A stretch of DNA of 64,000 nt from Pleodorina starrii. Lineage: Eukaryota > Chlorophyta > Chlorophyceae > Chlamydomonadales > Volvocaceae. The notes beneath the pieces are model-generated. The model worked only from the letters and a program-made list of their open reading frames with translations. It had not been told where the DNA came from and searched no databases. Below are positions 32,857 through 47,300 of the stretch, piece by piece. The first letter of the stretch is position 1, and the number at the start of each line of letters is the position of its first letter. The stretch spans positions 1,487,001 through 1,551,000 of the forward strand of contig BRXU01000015.1 in the NCBI GenBank assembly GCA_030267565.1. The letters are read 5' to 3'. The translations under genes and the position numbers were made by a program.

Positions 32857-35185
32857 ATGGATTGGTTTAAAAGCGGCCTTCAGGCTGCACAAAAGCAAGC
32901 ACAAGAAGCTGCGGAGAAAGCACGGGCACTTGCGCAGCAAGCCTCAGTGCAAGCCAGGGCAATTGCCGAACAAGCTTCTGAACAGGCGAAAGTGCTGGCA
33001 GAGCAGGCATCTGAACAAGCAAAAGTTTTCGCAGAGCAAGCAACTGAGAAGGCTAAGCAGGCCTCGGAGAGAGCGAAGGTGCGAAGGGAAAAGCGTCATC
33101 CTTTTGAGCGCATACCTGAACCCCGCAGAGCGTGGCAACTTGTAGGTGTTGGCGAGCGCTGCTGCGGAAGAAGCGCAAGCAAAATTACAGCAGCTTGCAG
33201 CGCAGGTACGACACCGCTCCTCTCCAGGTTTGGCATGGTCTGGGAGTTGCCATGGCATGTGCGGCGCTCGACACCGGGTGTGCCTTGGGTTTTGTTATAC
33301 AAGTCGCAACAATTCCCAGGGGGCCTTCCAAAGCGGTTCATTGGGCATGTCGCTCACCCCTTCCGGGTGGCAATGCCCTCCTGGCGGGCCACTGCACGTA
33401 ACATCCGTGCACGAGTTGCGTGACACATGCGTGCGCCTAAACCCCTCCCTACCATGTCAATGTTCTTCCTCTTTGGTAGAATGCCGCCTGCTTTAGCCAC
33501 CACATAACTTGACTGCTGCCGCCGTCACCGCGCCTTCCCACCAGACAACCGCCACCAGCAGCGGCGGATCTGCACATGACGTGGATCACGCTGAGCTCGC
33601 CAAGTACGGCGTAACCCCTGGGCTGCTGGAGACGGTGTCCGGAATGACGTACAGCACCTTCAGGTACGGACATAACGCCGCACCTCCTGACCTGCCGTAC
33701 CACCGCTCTCCCTTGGGCAACCCTTCATCCCGCGGCGTGCGCCCATCCTCTGCCTGCCGTCACCTCCCCGCAGCGACTATCCCGTGGAGCTGCTCCCCAC
33801 CACCAACCCCATGGGTCTCGCGCCGCCCATCCCGCCGCCGGGATTCCGGCTCAGCCCCTGGCAGGAGCGGCATGCGCTGCTGGTGCTGACGCGGGGCGAC
33901 CAGCTGCAGGGGTTGCGCTTTGCGCTATGCCCCAAGTAAGTGCGTGCAGCAAGGTGCGACAAGTCGCGCCGCCATCGCCGCAGCTGTAGATGCATACGAA
34001 GGAGCAGGAGCGGAGCACCGGCATGTTGGCGGGCATGGATAAGAGTGCTGTGGGTGTGGTTGGCAGTTCAACGGCAGTTACGCGCCCGTGCCGAAACATG
34101 GGTCGAACGGGCGGCGGACTGGCTGCCGTGGGCTGGCAGCCCGGGACGAGCCCCGTGCCTCCGATGCCGGGAGTTATTGTTTGAATGGACCCTCGGAAAG
34201 GTTATCAAACGGGAGTGGGCCCCGTGCGTGCGTGCGTGCGTGTGCCGTACGCAGGCGCATGAGCGAGGAGATGTTCTGGGTTATCTACTTTACGTTGGTC
34301 AAGACGCTGCTGCCGCCGGAGGCGTTCGCTGCGGCGGACGCCCCCGCGGGCGCCGTCAGCGGCCTGGCCAAGGGCCTCGGCACCCCATCCAGCAGCGCCA
34401 AGAGCTTGCGGGTGGGTCTGCCGGGCGGATGCTGCTGCTGTCGTTGGCTCCCATCTGTCCCTTTATGCGACCCGGGGCTCCGCCGTTGCCTCCCACATGC
34501 CAATCGCAGGGCTCCACGGCCGTCCCCAGCTCGCCAACCATGCCGGTCTCCACACACAGCAGCACCGCCCGCTTGATGGAGGACTCTACTTCGGCCGCCG
34601 CCACCACCACAGGCGCAGCCACGCCAGCTAGGGCGGGTGCCGCGTCGGCGGCTGCGGCGAGCTCCGCCGGCGCGGCGTCTCACGCGCCCGGGTTGGGCGG
34701 CGAGGCGGTGCTGGTCGACGTGGGCAGCTCGAACGCGGGGGAGGAAGAGGATGACGACGACGACGAGGAGGAAGAGGATGACGAGGAGGACGGCGCCGAA
34801 GGCGGGGAGGCTGACCTTGACGCGCTGGAGGACGACCCCGAGCTGGCGGCGTACCTTGAGGTGAGTGCACTCAAGGGCCTTCTTTGCGTGGCTGATGCCT
34901 ACGGTGCCACGCCCGGACCTGGGCGGCGCCTCTGGCTGCGTGTCTCAACGGCGACCATGCTGCCCTGCCTGGCTGAGAACGTGGAACCTCCTGTGTCGCT
35001 GGCTGCAGGAGGCGCTGGATGTGGGCGAGGGCGGCGAGGCCGAGGGATTATCGGACCTGGGCTCAGCCACCGACGACCTGGACGACTACATCAACCAGCT
35101 GGACGCGGAGTTGGGGGCCGAGGGTGGCAGCGGCAGCGGGGAGGCGGAGGCGTCGCCGGCCAGGCCGGTGCAGGAGGCCGCGTGA
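32857..35185 (+). CDS. BSD-domain protein with amphipathic-repeat N-terminus and acidic C-terminus
   Basis: Seven exons: 32857-33078, 33146-33205, 33497-33663, 33774-33935, 34255-34411, 34510-34860, 35009-35185 (TGA); 431 residues. The ATG sits in CTGACCCATGG. Residues 1-94 are an Ala/Gln/Glu/Lys repeat with units like QASEQAKVLAE, resembling 11-mer LEA or apolipoprotein-type amphipathic helices. Exons 4-5 hold the BSD domain: LSPWQERHALLVL, GLRFALCPKRMSEEMFW and VIYFTLVKTLLPPEAF, including the conserved FW pair. A Ser/Ala linker, a run of about 20 Asp/Glu, and a short acidic tail (DDYINQLDAELG) follow. Plants have comparable BSD proteins with a similar acidic end; BSD domains also occur in TFIIH p62 and synapse-associated proteins. 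The exact role is unknown. Confidence 0.85.
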
Positions 35186-35739
35186 AGGGGCGAGCGCAGC
35201 GCAGCGGGGGGGTGCACGCGTCTGGCTTGCTTTTGGGGGATCGCGGAGTCGAGAGGGGTATGGAGGGAACCTGGCGCTTTGCCAGGCGGCGGTTTGTACA
35301 GACAGAGGATGGCCGGGACTGGAGGAGGCGTATTGATGTACCATAACCGTAATATTTGATCAAGGCTACGGAGGCGGAGCTGATTGCGTTCGCCTTGCCC
35401 ATAGGATGGCAGGGGCGAGCGGAAGCTGTTGGGCTAGGTAGTGGCCTGCCAGTCCGCCTGCCAGTGAGCTGCGAATGGTGCATGAGCGTGTTGGGTAGTA
35501 TGTTAATGGCACCGTCACTGTGCATGTTGGCACCGTCCTATGGCGTGTGGGGGACTGGAGAGGCCGTCGCCATGGCAAAGGCCGAATCCCAGGGATGAGG
35601 GCGTCCCTTCGGGCTAGTTGGTTGTGCATCCAAAGCAAGCATGCGACGGCGTCAGGGCTTTGCCAACACGGGGAGCCGTGTCGTTGGATGGAACCTTGCA
35701 CAAGGGCCTTGGGTTAGCAGTGACCTCCTGCAGACCTCC

Positions 35740-35744
35740 TTACA
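35740..35744 (-). terminator. TGTAA poly(A) signal for the EAF6-like gene
   Basis: TTACA on the + strand, 620 bases beyond the minus-strand stop at 36364. It lies inside the 3' UTR of the convergent BSD gene. Confidence 0.5.
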
Positions 35745-35874
35745 CTCTAGTCTGTGACATGACGTGAAGACCATGTGATAGAGCGCAAGCACGTACACTT
35801 AATTGCTGAATAGCGAACCGCGAACTTGAAGCTGGGCCGTGCGGCCGGGGTGCGGCCCTTTGCACTGACCCCCG

Positions 35875-35879
35875 TGTAA
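35875..35879 (+). terminator. TGTAA poly(A) signal for the BSD gene
   Basis: First TGTAA after the stop at 35185; implies a 3' UTR of about 700 bases. It lies beyond the opposing gene's signal, so the two transcripts should overlap. Confidence 0.6.
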
Positions 35880-36363
35880 CTAAGCACTGACGGCGTCTTC
35901 ACTAGTCACCCCCTCTCAGCGCAGCTGCTGCTGCGTGGACATACCACAATGCACAAGGGCCGCTTTCGTCCGACTACTCTTTCTCTCGACCGATCCGCTC
36001 AATGCATCAAATGAAGCTCGGCAGGCCGAAATTTGGACAGGATTTCGCAAATGCACGCCACGTATCCCATCCCGCCTGGGGTCCATCCGAAGCCTCTCTT
36101 GCTTATGTAATGCACCTATGTGTCGACGCTCCTACTCCTATGTACACCTATCGTAGCAGAGCCGAAGACCACATAACTAAACGACCTGCTGCTTGGCGCA
36201 ATCTAGTTTGCGCATACGACAGCCATGAGAGCCGTGTCGTCTTGGATCGCCATCCAACCCGACGTGTCGGTGCCGCAGCACTACCGCTTGCCCTTCTGGG
36301 CGTAGCCCTTTTGCGCATACTGCAAGCACGTAGCAGTGTTGACGGGTTAACAAGGGGGCATAC

Positions 36364-36971
36364 TTAATCAATTGCAGGCGGGACTTGGCCAGCGTGCCGC
36401 TGGGCCCATCCCGTCAGCTCGAAAGGCAGCAACCACCTCATACACACCTTCTTTCCGTAGATAAGCGGCGTCATGGAGTCGAGCACCTCCAAAGACGACT
36501 GCTCCATCTCACGAGTCTGTGCGGGGAGGAGGGATCAATTATGAGCGTCTGCCGCCCGGGCTAAGGCTAGAACCCGGGGGCACGTGGAGACACAAACACC
36601 CACCACCGGGGACGACTTGGACGACAAGCTGAACAGCCTGTCCTCCGGCTTAAATGTGCGCGACTTTTTCCGCAGGATATCCTTCGAGTTTAAGAAGCCC
36701 TCGAAGCCCTGCAGAGGAAGAAACTTGTTGGCATCTGGTATGCGTCTTTCGGTGAGGTACGCGAATTACCTTTAAGACAGTGCCGCATTGGCTGTATTCT
36801 GCTGTGAGGTAGCTGTGCTCCATCTCGGCAATCTGCGATATGGGTAACGGTCGTTCCGCAACGTAGCCATGGACTTCCCAGAGAGCGCCCTTTCCTCACC
36901 AAGCGCTCTATCTTGCTTAGGTCGCCCTCTAATGATTGCTTCAAGGCCTGCATGCTCTCCTCCAGACTCAT
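36364..36971 (-). CDS. EAF6: EAF6-like NuA4 histone acetyltransferase subunit
   Basis: Four exons: 36900-36971, 36770-36832, 36604-36708, 36364-36516 (TAA); 130 residues. The ATG at 36971 has context GGCAAAATGAG. The N-terminus is a short coiled coil (ALKQSLEGDLSKIERLIAEM), followed by HSYLTAEYSQCGTVLKGFEG and then FLNSKDILRKKSRTFKPEDR with LFSLSSKSSPV. This succession (helix, SYL, G.N..+G...FL, +F...+RLFS.SS) is the EAF6 / MEAF6 signature. EAF6 is a scaffold subunit of NuA4/TIP60 and MOZ-type acetyltransferase complexes in the nucleus. The C-terminal 50 residues (MEQSSLEVLDSMTPLIYGKK onward) do not match what I know of the family. A splice at 36447 is possible but would need a very short intron, so I read through. 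Confidence 0.75.
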
Positions 36972-36987
36972 TTTGCCTAGACAGTTT

Positions 36988-36992
36988 TTACA
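36988..36992 (-). terminator. TGTAA signal, candidate for the helicase gene
   Basis: TTACA on the + strand, about 620 bases beyond the helicase stop (37609) and only 17 bases upstream of the EAF6-like start codon. If used, the helicase 3' UTR runs into the EAF6 5' region. The interval 36993-37608 has no gene; it carries a short poly-C run near 37267. Confidence 0.35.
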
Positions 36993-37608
36993 TAAGGCAC
37001 TAATAGCTGTCAAACTTGGAGATCTGCTAATTACTGTGAAGCAGAATAACAGATATGGTTTTTGTTACGATGTGTAGGAACCAGTAGATTTGGACAGGTA
37101 GAAGAAGGGTCTGAAACAACACAACAGCGCTTCAAACAGTCTTCCCACACGCCCAGTCTTCTTGGCTTTTGTCACCCAAGGTGCCTGTACAATTGCCTGC
37201 GTTTCACACAATAAAATTCATACATGAAATGTTGAGGTTGACATGAAATCCACGACATACACGTAGCACCCCCCCCCCCCGCACACACAGTTGTAAAAAC
37301 CCGACACCCGGCACATTCCCCCCACAGCACCGGCCACGCTGCCAACCGGCCTACAAACAAGCGAACATACGAGCCGCGTTACGGTAGAGTCCATTCAAAG
37401 CCAAGCAAGAACATCCAGGGCATCCAACTCTCGCAGAAATGCGCACAGTGACGTAATATCCCACGAACGCTCACACAGTCATCAGTGCGGGTCATGCGCA
37501 TCAGCAGATGCCCTTCTGCTTCCCTCGCGACCACGACCTGCATCCCCTACCAACTGCCCAGGGTCCCAGCTGTTCACCACTCTCACCACCGGTCATATTC
37601 CCCCACCC

Positions 37609-41994
<4,386 letters not shown>

Positions 41995-44377
41995 CACGCC
42001 TGCGGTATTATCAAGACGCGTGTCGCAGCAATAGCAACGGTTAAGGCGTTGCACAGGCCGACACGCAGTTGCTTCATCATCATCACCGATGTTGCGGACC
42101 TGGTCCCGTTACGAAGCGATATTTCATAAAGATACATCGCATCTGCGTACCTGTAGCGCGTACGCAGCTGCTGGCGATACGACCACACGCGCTGTATCCT
42201 CCCGAATTACCGGCCGCCCGGAAGAGCCGCGCCGCTGCATGAAAGGCCCGTCCTGAGGACATTTGTGCCACTGCTGGTATCGATCCTGCTGTAAAATGCT
42301 TGTAGGAAACGTCGCGGCCGCCCCTAAACGAGCCCGCAAGGTTCAATCACAGTTGCGAAACTCGCATAACAGTCCAGCCGTTATGAAGGGTCTTCAGTAC
42401 TAGCGATTGCCGCTCTGCGTCGCGCACAGGGACTCGTTCACGCCTCAAATTAAAGTTCTCCGGTCGCAAGTAATCGGCCGTCATTACGTAGTACTGCCGT
42501 ACAGCCCTTACAGCACTGCACCGAGCTTCCCTGCTCCCCTTCAACCTCATCACGTCCCTCGAATCATCCTGCGCTATTTTACATTCCTTTGTGGACAGCC
42601 TTTATAATTGCCGTAGCAACGCTGGCCCCGTGATAAGCCTTCTCCGTGCGCCCGCCCGCCCCTCAGGCACAGCCCTCCTCAGGTCGTGGCCGTGAGGTAT
42701 GGATCTGATCGGCGGTACGGCGAGATCTTGTGGCCGCCGCCAAAGTAAGCGCCACCGACTAACGAACTGATGCACGCTAGGATAGCCTGCGAGCGAGTGC
42801 CAAGGAAGGGGAGGCAGGGTAAGAGCTCGAGGTATGGCCCCAACGAGTTTGACCCAACCACACTCTCAGCCCTATTATAGATGCTGCGCGCCAGAATGCG
42901 TGGAGGAATCCAGCGACACTAATCCACAGCTGCATCATGTTGATGTCGCCGAATATCTGAATGTCGGGCTGGCCCCGGGTGGGCCCATACACCGGCATGT
43001 CTCTCCCGGTGGCCAATGGTCTGCACTTTCCCTGCTGCTCCCAGGCCCCAGTACGGCACGTACCATAACAATCATAATCGTGAAAGAGCGGCCGTACACT
43101 ATCCTGCACTTGCACGTGTCATTGTCCGGCACGTATCGCAGCGGGCCTTTGTAGCAACAACACGTGCAGGTCCTGCGGGCGAGGGCGTGGAAGCGGTGTG
43201 AAGTCTTGCGGGCAGAGGGAGGGCGGGGGAGCGTTTCCGGCAACGAGCTGTGTGCAGCTGTGCAGGAGCAGGAGCAAGCGGTGCAAAGGGGGCCGGGTTT
43301 GCAGGGACAGATAAGAGCGCCCGAGCAGGATCGGCCGCCCAGGCGACTGTGGGGGATCTTGCCTCCCGTAAAGGGTAGAGCCGGGATTGGGGAACCAAGC
43401 GTGGGTGGGCGAGGAAGGACTGCTGATTTTATTGCATCATCCGTGCGACGACTGGTATTCACGGGCACTACTGTACTGCTGCATGTGCCTATTGTGCATG
43501 GATGGCAGCCAAGGGTGTAATGCGTTTTATAAGTCGAGGTGGCGCTTCCTGGCCTGCCTAGGACAAGGAGTGTGTGCCATGGGGGGAGGGAAAGAGGAGG
43601 GTACGCCGCCAGTTGGCGGGTTTAACGACCTATGGCTGTGCCTCCGCCACGGCTAACCATCAATTTGACCTCATCGTAACATACGCGTACGGAGAGATGC
43701 CCAAACGTGACGACGTGCAACGCTAACGTGCTCACCCACGGGCGGATGTGAGCGTATCCGGCACTCGCACTTACCCGCACTCTCCTTTCATGCCTCGGTC
43801 CGCGCACTCCGGATCCTGTGCTATGGACACTTGGAACAGGAGTGCTAGGCAGGCACAGAGCAACAGCCAGCTAGTCTTGCGCATTTTGAAGTTTCCTCCT
43901 TATCACTACGACTTGTCAGGAACAGAGCAGGCCTCAGAACTGATGCTGAGCTTAGAATGCGAAACTCCGGCTCTTGCATCACAACTGCGTAGGCATTCCT
44001 CAACATACAGGAAGTCCAAGCTGCACAAACTGCAACGCATTGTACGACGCATCACTTTTCGGGTTTCCCGACAGCCACCTTTGCTCGCTACGTTGGCCGT
44101 AAGGGAATAACTGCACACGTCGGTATTGTGAATTATTACTGCACTCCGCACATTTTCTCGGCGTAGTCCATTACTTTCCTTGCCACCCTTCTTTCTCTTT
44201 ACTACGGACAATGGAGGCGGACAGCCAAAGTTTCTTGGTATAATTAGATCATGAATTGTACTCTAGGTTGTGCTGAGGGAATCCGCAGAGTGAGACAGTG
44301 TTGCTGAGCGATGCTCGAAACAACGCACGGTCCTGTGGGCGAATGCGAATGAGATGCTCCCTGAGTAATATGATATT
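41995..44377. other. Intergenic region between divergent genes
   Basis: Contains the 5' sides of the helicase (-) and the receiver-like gene (+). Small open frames occur (for example 120 codons on + at 43748-44107) but none has a domain, clear start context or partner exon. I see no RNA gene or repeat array. Another gene on either strand cannot be excluded. Confidence 0.45.
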
Positions 44378-47300
44378 ATGAGGCCTCGTGGGTTATTAAC
44401 GCTGGTTGAGGAGAGCACACCAAGCTCGGGCACCTCTCCCGTGGTTCGCGAGGCCTCATCCAGCTACCCACCTCTCAATAGCATGCAGCAGTCTGCTAAT
44501 TCTAGCACGCTGCAGATGCAACTTCAGGCGATGCAGATGCAGCTTCAATTGCAATCAGCGAACAATCCGTCATTACAGCAACCGCGGACCTCAGGCTTTG
44601 GAAATGCGCCATCTATGACCATGGTGCAAACTAGGAGTTCAGACCAACCACCTGGAGGTGCGCGGGCGACTTTTGTTTCGTAACGTTACGCTTGCTGGAT
44701 GATGGGTTACACGACGGCGAAGCTCCAAACGTTGCTGGCCGCCACCTTGCAGGCCCAATGCCCACGCATGTGTTGCTTGTTTGCGCCGAGCCGACCCTAG
44801 GAGCAATTTTTCGCCAGGCGTTGTCCCAGGCCCCAGTTTTGAGCGTGCTGCACCTAGCAACCACGCTCGACTTGTGGGCAGTCGTTGAGCAGATAAAAAA
44901 GGTGAGCGACAGCAGAGGCTCCGTCCCGCCCAGGCTGCTGCTCCTGGCATGGCGTTAAGGCGCTAACAAGGCCTATAACGCCTTACTCATCGCCCGCCGT
45001 AGAAGCACGCCGCCACATGGGCCTCTCCGCTGCCTGCCGCGCCCCCTTTCCTCGCATGCTACCCGCCAGCCAGCCAGGCCTCCCTCACCGCCGAGCGCCA
45101 ACCCCGACCCAAATGTTTTCCGCACATGCAGGCAACAGGCCGGCTCTCGGGGCCGGATATTGTGTTCTTCCAGCCCGACATGTTAATGGCCAACCCGGGG
45201 ACGGTGCTGCGGCTGAAGCAGATGTGCGGCGCCGCATGCCCTGCGGTGGTCCTGCAGGGCAGCGAGCCCATCGCCCGGGCGCTGCAAGCGGACGACTTCC
45301 TTGTAAGTACACGGTGACCCCCGGTAGAGCCGAGGCCTGAGGGCTGCCGAAGGTTGCGTCTCGTCTGCCAATCTGCCAAGGGCTTTGCAGCTGCCCAACG
45401 GGTGCACGCTGGGCCCGAACCCGAGGCGGTTCATCCGTCACTCAACTGGTCTGTGGACGTGTCGCTCGGTGCAAAGCAAAGCTCCTGGGCCCACAAATAC
45501 CAGTGACGGCCCAAATATTAATCAATACGCCTCGATGGATTGATGAATCGAGACGTTCCCATGATTGAATCGAGACGTTCCCATGGAAATTTCCAGGTCC
45601 TCCAGTGGCCTGTGCCACCTCCTGCCTAAAGCCCAAGCGTTGAGAGCGGGTTTGCCTGCCGTCCCGCGTCTGACCCGTCAGATGCTGAGCGAGCATGCCG
45701 TTCCCCCACGCTTCGTCCGGCGTTTCTCTCCCGCCTCACGCGCCGATATCCCCACTCGCTCCCGTGTCGCCCCCTCGCGCCTCTTCCGCCGTCCCCACAG
45801 CCGGGCCCCACGCCTGTGGCCCCGCTCCGAAAGGAAGACCTGTCGCTGATGATCCTCAAGTGGCGCAGCCGCCAGCAGGCGAGTGTCAGCGGCTCCATTC
45901 TGTCGGGCGGCGGCGCCTCCCTCGGCAGTGGCTCCGGGGGCCTAGCGGCGGCGGCAGCAGCCGCAACGGCGCAGCCGCAGCCGACCCTGGCCGCGACGCC
46001 GGTTTGGGCCGGCAGCGCGTCCTCACCCCCGAAAGTCCCGCAGATGTCACAGCTTCAGGCGCTGCAGGCGCAGCTGCAGGCGTTGCAACAGGCCAAGCAG
46101 GAGCAGGAGCAGCAGCAGCAGCTGCAGAAGGCCCGCGGGAGCAGCGCCGGCAACGAGATCCAGCCCGTGGGCACGGGCTTGGGCGTTCGGGCATCGCCGC
46201 CGCGGCGGCCGCCGCCGCTGCGCCTGGCTAGCGCCGGCGTGCCGTCGAGCGACACGTACCCCGAGGCGGATCGCGCACTGGCGCGCTCCAGCACGCCGGT
46301 CTCCGGCGTGGGCGGGATGATGGCCCACGGCACCCGCGGCAGCGGAAGCGGCGTCGTCGCCGCGGACGTCAGCGAGCTGGTCGCGCAGGTGGCGGAGCTG
46401 CGGCGGAAACTCGGCGATAAGTCGCGGACGGCGTCCATGCGCTCGCCGACGGGTTCGTTGAGTGGCAGCGTCGGCGGCGGTGCGGGCTTTGCGCCGACTG
46501 GCGGCATGGGAGTCGTCGGTGCAGGCTCGAACGGCGGGCTGGCGGCGGCGTCGCTGGCCGGCGGCGGCGCAGGCATGACGGCGGCTGTGCCGCCACTCAG
46601 ACAGCAGCTGCCGCTGCCGCCCCTCCCGTCCCCAGAGGTGCAGCTGCAGCTGCAGCTACAGAGCCTGCAACAGAGGCAGCAGGCGCTTTTGCAAAAGATG
46701 GCAGCTAATGGCGGCGGGGCCGGCACCGACGGCATCGCGCCGGGCGTCGGCTCGGCGCCGGCCGCTGCCTTGGCCGCCGACAGCGCCACGAATCGCACTC
46801 GGCGGGTAGGTATGCCAACAATGCAAAGCTTCGGCAGCATGGCGCGGCCGGCCGGGCAGCTCGCGGCGGCCGCAGCTGCCTCTCCGCCGCCCGCCGCCGC
46901 GGCCCCGCCTTCCCCAACCGCCACGACCCCTGCCTCCCAGCTGGCGAACCTGCAGCTGCAGCAACAGCTCATGCAGCTGCAACAGCTCCAGCTGCAGCTG
47001 CAGCAGCAGCAGCAGCGCCTCGCGGCGACCACGATGGGAGGCCTGGGCGCGGCCGCGGCCACCTCACCGGCGTCCGCCTTGGGCCTGGACTCGTTGCCTG
47101 GAGGGCGACAGTCCAATACCAGCCCCACGGGCAGCCTGGGCAGCGGAAGTCCACTTCCCAGCCCCGCGGGAGCCGCCGCCTCGGCAACCGGCAGCGACGG
47201 CGTGGTCTCTCGCTCGAACTCCTTCGTGGCCGCAGGCGGATCCCGGTACCGCCCGCCGCGGCAGCGCTCGCCGTCCCCGCTTGGCGGAGCCGCCGCCGGA

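Noticed and set aside
33940..35346. 468-codon + strand frame
   Set aside because: Overlaps the BSD gene in another phase, crosses its introns, and has no domain; the spliced BSD model explains the region.
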